Part shown: positions 48,082-56,453 of the stretch, in pieces
How the letters are laid out: every line of letters starts with the position of its first letter
Numbering within the stretch: position 1 is the stretch's first letter
The notes under the pieces: generated by a model
Seen by the model: only the letters and a program-made list of their open reading frames with translations
The model's database searches: none
What the model was told of the DNA's origin: nothing
Position numbers and translations under genes: made by a program
Assembly (NCBI RefSeq): GCF_000018545.1
Contig: NC_012587.1
Coordinates: 3,008,001 to 3,072,000, forward strand
Source: Sinorhizobium fredii NGR234
Lineage (GTDB): Bacteria > Pseudomonadota > Alphaproteobacteria > Rhizobiales > Rhizobiaceae
Length of the DNA: 64,000 nucleotides
Direction of reading: 5' to 3'

Positions 48082-50391
48082 CTACGCAATGTGCGAGCGC
48101 GAAGCTTTCGTGGTTCGTTTTCGGACACGCGGCTTGCACAGGTCGCGGATTGCCGAGGCCGGCATCGGCGCCGAAAAGACGAAGCCCTGGATCAGATCGG
48201 CACAACGGTGATTGTTGATGAGCTGCAACTCGTCGACCGTCTCGACCCCTTCGACGACCGCTTTGAGGCCAAGGGCGCGAGCGAGATTGACGGCGCTGCG
48301 CAGCAGCTTGAAACGACGCGCATCGCCGCGAATGTTGCGGACGAAGGACCGATCGATCTTGATGATCGAGACGGGGAGCGCGTCGAGAGAACTCAGACTG
48401 GAATAGCCGGTCCCGAAGTCGTCGATCGCAATGGTCATACCGCGCTCGCGCAGCTCGTCCAGCAAGGACTGGCCCTTGGCCGGTTCGTCCATCAGGCAGC
48501 TCTCCGTCACTTCAAGATGCAGCCGGGCAGGATCGAGCCCTGCCTCGTCCAGGGCCTTGCCGACGATTTCGACGATCTGCCTGTCTCGAAGATCGAGGAC
48601 GGACAAGTTGACCGAAACAGCTACGCCCTGGGGCCAGGTCGAGCAGTCGCGACAGGCCTGCCGGAGAACGAAACGGGTGATGTCGGTGACGAGCCCCATC
48701 TCCTCCGCGAGCTGAATGAAGACGCTGGGCGGGACCGGTCCGCGTTCCGGATGGGTCCAGCGCGCCAGGGCCTCGCAGCACTCGACGCGCGATCCGTCCG
48801 GCGTATACATCGGCTGATAGGAGACGCTGAGGGCGCCGGAGTTGAGCGCTTCGCGCAGATCGCTCTTGAGCCTTTGCCGATCGAGGTAGCGCGCATCCAT
48901 CTCGGCTTCGAAGGCGATGCACCCTCCCCGGTCGCGCGATTTTGTCTCCGCCAGCGCCAGATCGGCCTTGATCTGCAGGTCCTCGAAGCGGAAGGCGCTG
49001 CGCTTGGCGACGACGAACCCGGCGCTCATGATCATGTAGAATGTGAAGCCGCCGGCCTCGTAGGTGCCGCGCATCCGGGCATGGACATCGCGAATCCGCT
49101 CATCCAGGCCGAGGCTGCCTGCCTTGTTGGAGAAGAAGACGACAAACTCGTCCCCCATCAGCCGTGCCGCGATCGCGCCGCTGCCGGCAACCTGCTTGAG
49201 GCGTTCGGCAATTGCCTGAAGCAATTTGTCGCCGACCACGTGGCCCCTCGTGTCGTTCACATGCTTGAATTCGGCGATATCGATGAGCAGCAGCCCGACG
49301 TCGCGATCTGGCGCAGCCTCGCCAGCGACCGCATTTTGCGCCAGCTCGGCAAGGTAGTCGCGGCTCGGCAGTCCAGTCAGCGTATCGAAACGCACCATCT
49401 GCAGAATCTGTTTTTCCGCCTGAACCCGCGCCGTCACGTCCTCGAAGATCAGCACGATCTCGCCGTTGTCGCGCCGGCTCGCCGAAAATTCGAGAAACAG
49501 ATCCTCGGCTACGGGAACGAGGGCGCGCGACCGCTTTCCCTTGAGCAGGAGGTCGAGCTGGCGAACCATGTTGGCGCTCTTTTCGGCGTCGAGCGACATC
49601 TGGCGAGCGGCGCGCTGAAGCACGTCGTCAAGGACAACACCCTTCATGTCCACCTTGCCGCCGAGCTTCAGAAGCTCGCAGGCGCGGTCATTGGCGACGA
49701 CGATGCGGTTGTCGCCGTTCAGCATGAGCAGGCCGTGCGTCATGTTGTTGAGCGCTGCGTCGAATTGCCCGGCGATCGTCCTGATTTCCCGGGCGGCGAG
49801 GACATTGTCGTAGAGAAAGGCGCGTACATTGTTGGCCATCTTCCACGTCGTGAAGATGAACGGCAGGATCAGGACGGCCAAAACGAGCATGTAGGGATCG
49901 CGCAGCGCTACAAGGCCGATGACGATCGGCAGGCAGGCCGACGACGATAGCAACAGCACCGCACGCTCGGAGCCGTAGTTCCTGCCGACCAGCGAAATCA
50001 TCGAGGCAAGCGTCACCGAGATGCAGGCGAGTTCGGAGAACGAATCCTGGCTGACGGCAATGGCGTAGCCGCAGGCGAGGCCGCAGGTGAGCGTGACGCC
50101 GATGCCGCCGACGATATACCGGTTTTCCCACCTCCTGACGGCGGCTTGATCGGCACGAGAAAAATCCTGGCGGTCGAAGCGCCGCATGTCGAGGTTGCGA
50201 AGAGCCCAGATGATGACAATCGCGATGGCACAGCCAAGATAGAGGGGTTCGGCCGTCTTCAGGAAGACGAGCAGAAAGGTTACGACGTGCGACAGCATGC
50301 CGATCACCAACGCCCGGCGATGTTGGTAGAGCGAGCTTACAGACGACAGATAAATGTCCGTCGGAAAAGCGCCCTGTTCATTGCGCGTCAT
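48082..50391 (-). CDS. membrane GGDEF-EAL protein (c-di-GMP enzyme)
   Basis: This 769-residue protein starts with several membrane helices (about 27-65, 95-115, 120-180) and a PAS-like domain (about 205-320). A GGDEF domain (333-490) has the motif MGDEF (412-416), so its cyclase activity may be impaired. The EAL domain (about 515-760) has intact EAL (540-542), EVTES, DDFGTGYSSL and KIDRSF, so it should hydrolyse c-di-GMP. It probably lowers c-di-GMP and so affects motility or surface attachment. GGAG precedes the ATG at 50391. It is on the same strand as the FeeM-like gene. Confidence 0.88.
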   Translation of the reverse strand: MTRNEQGAFPTDIYLSSVSSLYQHRRALVIGMLSHVVTFLLVFLKTAEPLYLGCAIAIVIIWALRNLDMRRFDRQDFSRADQAAVRRWENRYIVGGIGVTLTCGLACGYAIAVSQDSFSELACISVTLASMISLVGRNYGSERAVLLLSSSACLPIVIGLVALRDPYMLVLAVLILPFIFTTWKMANNVRAFLYDNVLAAREIRTIAGQFDAALNNMTHGLLMLNGDNRIVVANDRACELLKLGGKVDMKGVVLDDVLQRAARQMSLDAEKSANMVRQLDLLLKGKRSRALVPVAEDLFLEFSASRRDNGEIVLIFEDVTARVQAEKQILQMVRFDTLTGLPSRDYLAELAQNAVAGEAAPDRDVGLLLIDIAEFKHVNDTRGHVVGDKLLQAIAERLKQVAGSGAIAARLMGDEFVVFFSNKAGSLGLDERIRDVHARMRGTYEAGGFTFYMIMSAGFVVAKRSAFRFEDLQIKADLALAETKSRDRGGCIAFEAEMDARYLDRQRLKSDLREALNSGALSVSYQPMYTPDGSRVECCEALARWTHPERGPVPPSVFIQLAEEMGLVTDITRFVLRQACRDCSTWPQGVAVSVNLSVLDLRDRQIVEIVGKALDEAGLDPARLHLEVTESCLMDEPAKGQSLLDELRERGMTIAIDDFGTGYSSLSSLDALPVSIIKIDRSFVRNIRGDARRFKLLRSAVNLARALGLKAVVEGVETVDELQLINNHRCADLIQGFVFSAPMPASAIRDLCKPRVRKRTTKASRSHIA

Positions 50392-50790
50392 GAACCATGC
50401 TCCGGTTTGCCGGATTGTTAGGATCGAGGGTTTAACGAATGATTTCGTCTAACTATCGAATATATCTGCAGAATTGGAAACCAGCGGCAACTCGGTTTTG
50501 CCATTCCGGCCAGAGTTTCAACCAGCTCTTGCAGTTTGCCCCGAACAAGGGACGGTTTTTACAACCGCGCATAGGCCCGCTTTAGGAAAATAAAAACCAA
50601 TTGAACTTTCTACAGCCCTGCGCGAGCACGTTCCTTTCCGAAGGAGATGGTTAGCCGATCTTGAAGAGACGGTTGCAAACGCATGTTCCAAGGCTTGAAG
50701 CACTCGCATGTCGCCCGCCTCTCTCGGCAGTTGACTTCGACCGCCCTCTGGCGGCAAGGCTTCTTCGAAACGTTGAAATGGAGTCTGACG
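50392..50790. other. divergent intergenic region upstream of GGDEF-EAL and C26 genes
   Basis: This 399-base region contains an AT-rich portion (around 50435-50500) suitable for promoters. An open frame joins the C26 gene from 50683, but it lacks family similarity ahead of 50791. I see no riboswitch or operator. Confidence 0.5.
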
Positions 50791-51546
50791 ATGTCGAAAC
50801 CTGTCGTTGCCATCCCCTGCGACTTTCGCGAATTCGACGGCAATGTCTGGCACGTAGTTGCCCATCAGTATGTACGTGCCGCCGTCGAGGGCGCGGGCGT
50901 CATGCCCTTCCTCGTTCCGGCGCTCGAGACCGGCAACGACATCGACGAAATCCTCGACCGGGTCGATGGCGTGCTGGCCAGCGGCGCCCGCTCCAACGTG
51001 CACCCGTCGCTTTACGGCCGAGACGCGACCGACGCGGACGGACCCTTCGACCCAGGCCGCGATGCGACCAGCCTCCCCTTGATCCGCCGGGCGCTCGATC
51101 GCGGCGTCCCGCTGCTCGCCATCTGCCGCGGCATTCAGGAGCTCAATGTCGCGCTCGGCGGCACGCTCGCGACGGAAATTCAGGAGCAGCCGGGAATTTC
51201 CGACCATCGCAAGCCCGACGTGCCCGATCTCGACATCGCCTACGGCATCCGCCAGGACGTGGTCGTCAAGGAAGGGAGCTGCCTCGCACCCGTCCTCGGC
51301 ACTGGCCGGATTCGGGTCAACTCGCTGCATCGCCAGGCGATTGCCGCCACCGCACCGCGGCTTGCCATCGAGGCCGTCGCCGACGACGGCACGATCGAGG
51401 CCGTGTCGGTCATCGGCGCCAAGGCATTCGCCGTCGGCGTGCAATGGCATCCGGAATATTGGGTGCGGACCGACGCGCCTTCCGCAGCCCTGTTCAAGGG
51501 TTTCGGCGATGCGGTGCGCGGCTATCGCAATAGCAAGGCCGAGTAG
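50791..51546 (+). CDS. gamma-glutamyl-gamma-aminobutyrate hydrolase-like (peptidase C26)
   Basis: This 251-residue class-I glutamine amidotransferase-like hydrolase resembles PuuD. It has the nucleophile-elbow Cys in AICRGIQELNVALGG and the His/Glu pair in VQWHPEYW near the C-terminus. PuuD-type enzymes cut gamma-glutamyl-GABA during putrescine breakdown, but the substrate here is not certain. The start at 50791 has ATGGAG upstream; 36 earlier in-frame residues are not family-like. Its stop abuts that of the convergent hydroxyacid dehydrogenase gene. Confidence 0.85.
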   Translation: MSKPVVAIPCDFREFDGNVWHVVAHQYVRAAVEGAGVMPFLVPALETGNDIDEILDRVDGVLASGARSNVHPSLYGRDATDADGPFDPGRDATSLPLIRRALDRGVPLLAICRGIQELNVALGGTLATEIQEQPGISDHRKPDVPDLDIAYGIRQDVVVKEGSCLAPVLGTGRIRVNSLHRQAIAATAPRLAIEAVADDGTIEAVSVIGAKAFAVGVQWHPEYWVRTDAPSAALFKGFGDAVRGYRNSKAE

Positions 51547-52509
51547 CTATCGGCTCTCGCGCTCGAACGGCGTCTCAGGGACCGGCGTGAGCGCCTTGCC
51601 GGTTGAAAACCAAGCCTTGAGATTGTCGACCACCAGATCGGCCATGGCATTGCGGGTTGCGACCGAGGCGGACGCCACATGCGGCAGCAGCGACACATTC
51701 GGAAGAGCGAGCAGCGCCTCGGGCACGTGCGGCTCGTTCTCGAAGACGTCGAGGCCGGCACCGGCGATGACACCGCTCTGCAGCGCCGCGACAAGCGCGG
51801 TCTCGTCAAGCGTCGAACCGCGGCCGACATTGATCACCACGCCTTCAGGCCCGAGCGCCGCGAGAACATCCGCATTGATGGCCTTCGCGGTGCTCGACGT
51901 CCCCGGCACGATGACGATCAGCGTGTCGACCGCCTCGGCTAGACCCACCAGGCTCGGATAATAGGCAAAGGGCAGTTCCTCGCGCCGGCTGCGCGTGTGA
52001 TAGGCGATCGGCACGCTGAACGCCTCCAGCCTGCGGGCGATCGCCAGACCGATCCTGCCAAGGCCAAAAAGCCCGACCTTCCGGTTCCTGAGCGAAAGCG
52101 GTGACAGCGGAAAGGCGCCGTCGCGAACCCATCGGCCCTGCCGCAACCATTGCTCCGCTTGCGGCAGCTGGCGCACGGTGTTGAGGAGCAGGCCGATCGC
52201 CGTATCGGCAACTTCCTCGGTCAGCACATCCGGCGTGTTGGTGACGACGACGCCGCGCGCCGCCGCGCGGGCGACGTCGACGCCGTCATAGCCGACGCCG
52301 AAATTGCCGACGATCTCGAGCCGAGGGAAGGCATCCATCAGTTCGGGCGGCAGACGCCCCGAGACGGCGATGCCGGCGACATCCGCCATATCCGCCGTCA
52401 CCAGCGAAGCATCGGCACGCTCGATCCGTACGGTGTCGAACATCTCAGGCAATCGTTCGAGGATGCGCGGGTTGATCTTGCCGGGCACGAGGATTCTAGG
52501 ACGGCTCAT
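51547..52509 (-). CDS. D-isomer-specific 2-hydroxyacid dehydrogenase
   Basis: This 320-residue NAD(P)-dependent dehydrogenase has the Rossmann motif FGLGRIGLAIARRLE near residue 150 and the catalytic Arg, Glu and His of the family (NVGRGSTLDE, ENEPHVPEALL, LLPHVASAS). It probably reduces glyoxylate, hydroxypyruvate or a sugar-derived 2-oxo acid. AAAGGAAG precedes the ATG. It lies 69 bases downstream of a LacI regulator on the same strand, so both may form one unit controlled by that repressor. Confidence 0.88.
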   Translation of the reverse strand: MSRPRILVPGKINPRILERLPEMFDTVRIERADASLVTADMADVAGIAVSGRLPPELMDAFPRLEIVGNFGVGYDGVDVARAAARGVVVTNTPDVLTEEVADTAIGLLLNTVRQLPQAEQWLRQGRWVRDGAFPLSPLSLRNRKVGLFGLGRIGLAIARRLEAFSVPIAYHTRSRREELPFAYYPSLVGLAEAVDTLIVIVPGTSSTAKAINADVLAALGPEGVVINVGRGSTLDETALVAALQSGVIAGAGLDVFENEPHVPEALLALPNVSLLPHVASASVATRNAMADLVVDNLKAWFSTGKALTPVPETPFERESR

Positions 52510-52578
52510 CGAGGCTTCCTTTCAATGCGTGACGATAATACGGATGCCCCACATCCTGTCCTGACTCGGAGGAAAGGA

Positions 52579-53604
52579 TCAAGCCGTTACGCGGAGAGGG
52601 CCGGTCGACTGGCGGATGCGCATTTCCGGCTTGATCAGGTGGATGCCGTCCGGCTCGTGGCTGCCGGAAAGCTTGTCGAGCAGGGCCCGCGCCGCGCTGC
52701 GGCCGACCTCCGCCTGACCGTTCCAGACGGTCGTCAGCGCCGGCGTCGCGATCGAGGCCTCCTCGAGATCGTCGTAACCGGTGACCGAAATATCGACGCC
52801 CGGCACAAGCCCGGCGCGGGCGATGCCGTTCATCATGCCGATCGCCACCAGGTCGTTCCAGCAGACCACCGCCGTCGGCTTCTGCGGCAGAGACAGGAGA
52901 TGCACGGCCGCCTCGAAGCCGCCCTGCTTGGAACGGGGGCCGGGGATGCGCAGATCCGGATCGACCTCGATATTGGCCTTGCGCAACGCGTTGACATAGC
53001 CCTGATAGCGGTCGCGTCCCGTCGAGGTCTGGTCGGTGCCGCCGACCATGGCGATGCAGCGGTGGCCGAGGCCGATCAGATGGTTGGTGGCGAGGGCGAT
53101 GCCGTAAGCATCGTCGCCGCGAAAGATCGGCACGTCGAGACCCTCGATCGACCGGGCGATCAGGATCGCCGGCATACCGTTGTCCTCGGCAAGCTGGATG
53201 TCCTCCGGCGGCGTGCCGATTGCCGGCGACATGATGACGCCGTCGCCGCCGAGCTGCAGCAGCGTCTCGATGAAATCGCGCTGTTTCTCGACGGAATCGT
53301 AGTGGTTGGAAAGGATGAAGGTCTGCTTGTCGCGGTCGAGTTCCGCCTCGATCGCCTTGAGAATCTCGCCGTAGAAGGGGTTCATGATGTCGTGCACGAC
53401 GACGCCGATGATGCCGGAGCGCGATGTCCTGAGGCTTGCGGCGCGGCGGTTGTAGATATAGCCGAGGGCGCGCGCCTGCTCCTTGATCTTCTCACGGGTG
53501 GCAATCGCCACCAGCGGGCTGTCTCGCAATGCCAGGGATACGGTCGCCGTCGAAAGGCCGAGTGTTTCCGCAATTGTCGAAAGCTTGACCTTCTGCGCCA
53601 CCAT
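52579..53604 (-). CDS. LacI-family transcriptional regulator
   Basis: This 341-residue LacI repressor has the helix-turn-helix (LSTIAETLGLSTATVSLAL) in the first 25 residues, the hinge helix, then a periplasmic-binding-protein-like sugar-sensing domain. It likely controls itself and the downstream dehydrogenase. A perfect palindrome upstream (53649-53663) is its probable operator. The inducer is unknown, perhaps a sugar acid, given the dehydrogenase. The ATG follows GGGGGG. Confidence 0.9.
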   Translation of the reverse strand: MVAQKVKLSTIAETLGLSTATVSLALRDSPLVAIATREKIKEQARALGYIYNRRAASLRTSRSGIIGVVVHDIMNPFYGEILKAIEAELDRDKQTFILSNHYDSVEKQRDFIETLLQLGGDGVIMSPAIGTPPEDIQLAEDNGMPAILIARSIEGLDVPIFRGDDAYGIALATNHLIGLGHRCIAMVGGTDQTSTGRDRYQGYVNALRKANIEVDPDLRIPGPRSKQGGFEAAVHLLSLPQKPTAVVCWNDLVAIGMMNGIARAGLVPGVDISVTGYDDLEEASIATPALTTVWNGQAEVGRSAARALLDKLSGSHEPDGIHLIKPEMRIRQSTGPLRVTA

Positions 53605-53648
53605 GCCCCCCGTTGCCCGTCGATTGTCCCGGCCCGTTTTAAACCCTC

Positions 53649-53663
53649 TTTAAACTGTTTAAA
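53649..53663. promoter_or_regulatory. LacI-type operator palindrome
   Basis: TTTAAAC-T-GTTTAAA is a perfect 15-bp inverted repeat, about 45 bases upstream of the LacI gene start. Size, AT-richness and centre fit LacI-family operators. Confidence 0.6.
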
Positions 53664-53700
53664 TCACCGCTGCAATCGGGAAGTGCGCTAAACCCGGACG

Positions 53701-54204
53701 TTAGTTGGCCGCGCGTGCCGCCTGAAGGTTGTTGTCGACCACCCGCAGGAGTTTCAGAAGCGTGCGCACCTGTTTGTCGGTGAGACCGCGCGTGGCGAGC
53801 CTTTCGGAATGCTGGCCGGCCTCGGCGATGGTCTGCAGGCGGTCACGGCCCGGAGCCGTCAGAAAGACCTTGGTCAGCCGCGCGTCCCCCTCGTCCGGCC
53901 GGCGCTCCAGGAAGCCCTGGGCCTCCATGCGGCCGATCGTGCGCGTCATCGTCGGCGCCTTGACGCCGAGCCTGGCGGCGAGTGCCCCGGCGGTCAGCCC
54001 GTCGGTTTCGGCAAGGGCGAGCATGACGCCGTCCTGGCCCGCGTAAAGGCCGCTTTCAACGAGGTTGCGGGAAAGCACGGTGCGCATCGAGCGGGCGGCC
54101 TGGACGAGAATCGACGCCAGGTCATGATCGTGCGCTTCGGCAACGATCTCATCCCTCCTCTTGCCGTTCTTGCCCTTCTTTTCGGCTTTGCTCTTCTTGC
54201 CCAT
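53701..54204 (-). CDS. MarR-family transcriptional regulator
   Basis: This 167-residue MarR regulator has an unusual lysine/arginine-rich N-terminus (GKKSKAEKKGKNGKRR), then a helix-turn-helix (LTAGALAARLGVKAPTMTR) and wing (DEGDARLTKVFLT). The start at 54204 has GGAGG upstream, better than the frame start at 54276. It is divergent from the creatininase-family gene and probably controls it. The basic tail could add non-specific DNA contact. Confidence 0.85.
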   Translation of the reverse strand: MGKKSKAEKKGKNGKRRDEIVAEAHDHDLASILVQAARSMRTVLSRNLVESGLYAGQDGVMLALAETDGLTAGALAARLGVKAPTMTRTIGRMEAQGFLERRPDEGDARLTKVFLTAPGRDRLQTIAEAGQHSERLATRGLTDKQVRTLLKLLRVVDNNLQAARAAN

Positions 54205-54243
54205 TGGACCTCCGGCCGAATCCCCTACACTGCCTTTATAGCA

Positions 54244-54269
54244 ATACAGCTTGAGATTACGAACTGTAT
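54244..54269. promoter_or_regulatory. inverted repeat between MarR and creatininase genes
   Basis: ATACAG (54244-54249) and CTGTAT (54264-54269) form an inverted repeat with a 14-base spacer, in the 113-base divergent region. It could be the MarR operator; the long spacer makes this uncertain. Confidence 0.35.
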
Positions 54270-54317
54270 GACTCAAATAACGATTTTACGACAATCGATG
54301 CGGAGGACCGAACAGAA

Positions 54318-55109
54318 ATGTCGCTGCCCAAGCCCCGCTGGGGCCTCAATCCCGCCGACCTCGCTCCCGCCGAGCGCCGGGATTGGATCGCCGTCCTGCC
54401 GCTCGGCGCGCATGAGCAGCACGGGCCGCATCTGCCATTCGAAACCGATCGGCTGATCGCCGAAGGCATCGTCGATCGCGTCATTGCGAGGCTGCCGCAT
54501 GACCTGCCGGCGACCTTCCTGCCGGCCGAGCCCATCGGCTATTCGATCGAACATATGGACGTTGCCGGGACCCGGACGCTTGCCTATGACGAAGCGATCG
54601 CGCGCTGGCTCGGCATCGCCGAAAACCTTAGCCGGCTCGGAATCCGCAAATTCGTGATGCTGAACGCGCATGGCGGCAATTCCGCCCTGATGACCATCGT
54701 CGCGACGGAAGCGCGGATGCGCTTCGGCATGTTGGCAGTCGCGACGAGCTGGACCCGTTTCGGCCAGCCGGGGGGCTGGATCAGCGCGGAGGACAAGGCG
54801 ATCGACATTCATGGCGGCGACATCGAAGCGTCGGTGATGCTGGCGCTCCACCCGGACAAGGTGGACATGGCAAAGGCCCGCCAGTTCCCCTCCCGCCAGA
54901 GCGAGTTCCAGCGGCGGTTCGAGCATCTGCGTGCCTATGGCCCGCATGCCTTCGGCTGGAAAATGTCGGACCTCAACCCGGACGGCGCGGTCGGCAATGC
55001 CGCCGCCGCGACGGCGGAGCGCGGCGAAGCGCTTCTCGGCCATGCGGCGGGCGGCATCATCGAACTGCTTCAGGACGTGCAGGCCTTCGACGTCGGCGAG
55101 TTCGGGTGA
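54318..55109 (+). CDS. creatininase-family protein
   Basis: This 263-residue amidohydrolase-like protein of the creatininase family has the metal ligands in GAHEQHGPHLPFETD (Glu, His, His, Asp) and LNAHGGNSALM. It binds two metal ions, and members cleave cyclic amides such as creatinine or formylated pterin/peptide substrates; the substrate here is unknown. The ATG at 54318 has only a weak ribosome binding site. It is divergent from a MarR regulator and lies 114 bases before the CobW-type gene on the same strand. Confidence 0.88.
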   Translation: MSLPKPRWGLNPADLAPAERRDWIAVLPLGAHEQHGPHLPFETDRLIAEGIVDRVIARLPHDLPATFLPAEPIGYSIEHMDVAGTRTLAYDEAIARWLGIAENLSRLGIRKFVMLNAHGGNSALMTIVATEARMRFGMLAVATSWTRFGQPGGWISAEDKAIDIHGGDIEASVMLALHPDKVDMAKARQFPSRQSEFQRRFEHLRAYGPHAFGWKMSDLNPDGAVGNAAAATAERGEALLGHAAGGIIELLQDVQAFDVGEFG

Positions 55110-55222
55110 GCGATCGACGGCGGCGAAAAGGCACGCCGCGCATTTGCGCATCGCTGCGTCATCTCCTATATGAGACCCCAACGCAAGATGCCCGCGGCGC
55201 ATCGCCAATCCTCGAGGCTCCC

Positions 55223-56314
55223 ATGACCGAAACGACCACGCAGAAGCCGATCCCCGTCACCGTGCTCACGGGCTATCTCGGCGCCGGCAAGACGACGCTC
55301 CTCAACCGCATCCTCAGCGAAAATCACGGCCGCAAATATGCTGTCATCGTCAACGAATTCGGCGAAATCGGCATCGACAACGACCTGATCGTCGAATCCG
55401 ACGAAGAAATCTACGAGATGAACAACGGCTGCGTCTGCTGCACCGTGCGCGGCGACCTGATCCGTGTCGTCGAAGGGCTGATGCGCCGCCCCGGCCGTTT
55501 CGACGCGATCATCGTCGAGACGACCGGCCTTGCCGATCCGGTGCCCGTCGCCCAGACCTTCTTCATGGATGACGACGTGCGCGCCAAGACCGAGCTCGAC
55601 GCCGTCGTTGCGCTCGTCGACGCCAAGCACCTGCCGCTCAGGCTGAAGGACAGCCGCGAGGCGGAAGACCAGATCGCCTTTGCCGATGTGGTGCTGCTCA
55701 ACAAGACCGATCTCGTCACCCCGGAAGAACTCGAGCGCATCGAAGCGACGGTCCGCGTCATCAATCCGTCCGCCCGCATCTACCGGACGCAGCGCTCCGA
55801 TATCGATCTCGGCAAGGTCCTCGACCAGGGCGCCTTCAATCTCGAAAAGGCGCTGGAAAACGATCCGCACTTCCTCGACCAGGACGAGCACGACGATCAC
55901 GTCTGTGGTCCGGATTGCGACCACGACCATAATCATCACGATCACGACCACCATCATGATCATGACCACCATCATCACCACCACCACGATCATGCCCCGT
56001 CGCCGATCCACGACGTGACGGTGCAGTCGATTTCGCTGCGCGGCGGCGAGATGAATCCGGACCGCTTCTTCCCCTGGATCCAGAAGATCACCCAGACGGA
56101 CGGACCGAACATCCTGCGCCTCAAGGGGATCATCGCCTTTGCCGGCGACGCGGAGCGCTATGTGGTGCAAGGCGTTCACATGATCATCGAGGGCGACCAT
56201 CAGCGGCCGTGGAAGGACGGCGAGAAGCGCGAGACCCGCCTCGTCTTCATCGGCCGCGATCTCGACCGCGAGAAGCTCGAGCGCACCTTCAAGGCCTGTG
56301 AAGTCCAGGCATGA
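55223..56314 (+). CDS. CobW/COG0523-type GTPase (metallochaperone)
   Basis: This 363-residue G3E GTPase has Walker A GYLGAGKTT (residues 17-25), the metal-binding CxCC motif (GCVCCTVRGDL) near residue 70, and NKTD. A histidine/aspartate-rich segment at about 222-260 probably binds zinc or cobalt. The CobW C-terminal domain follows. Proteins of this family insert or supply metal ions, most often zinc or cobalt; which one is unclear here. The start at 55223 has TCGAGG five bases upstream; 39 earlier residues are not family-like. I did not see a Zur box in the 100 bases upstream. Confidence 0.9.
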   Translation: MTETTTQKPIPVTVLTGYLGAGKTTLLNRILSENHGRKYAVIVNEFGEIGIDNDLIVESDEEIYEMNNGCVCCTVRGDLIRVVEGLMRRPGRFDAIIVETTGLADPVPVAQTFFMDDDVRAKTELDAVVALVDAKHLPLRLKDSREAEDQIAFADVVLLNKTDLVTPEELERIEATVRVINPSARIYRTQRSDIDLGKVLDQGAFNLEKALENDPHFLDQDEHDDHVCGPDCDHDHNHHDHDHHHDHDHHHHHHHDHAPSPIHDVTVQSISLRGGEMNPDRFFPWIQKITQTDGPNILRLKGIIAFAGDAERYVVQGVHMIIEGDHQRPWKDGEKRETRLVFIGRDLDREKLERTFKACEVQA

Positions 56315-56320
56315 TCCCGG

Positions 56321-56426
56321 TAGAGCATCCTGCTTTCAAGTGGAATCACTGAAAGCAGAAAAGATGCTCTAGATTCAAAATACTAGAGCGTCCTTTGCGC
56401 GTTCAAATGAACGCGCGGCGCTCTAG
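56321..56426. repeat. two-palindrome RIME-like element
   Basis: TAGAGCATCC...GATGCTCTA (56321-56371) and CTAGAGCGTCC...GGCGCTCTAG (56383-56426) form tandem palindromes. They fill the gap between the CobW-type and WD40-like genes. The second resembles the first palindrome of the RIME1 element; the first is a different type. Confidence 0.7.
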
Positions 56427-56453
56427 TGGTAACCAAGAGAGCCTGACCAACTG

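Noticed and set aside
55140..55222. Search for a Zur or cobalamin control site ahead of the CobW-type gene
   Set aside because: No Zur palindrome or cobalamin riboswitch motif was recognised.
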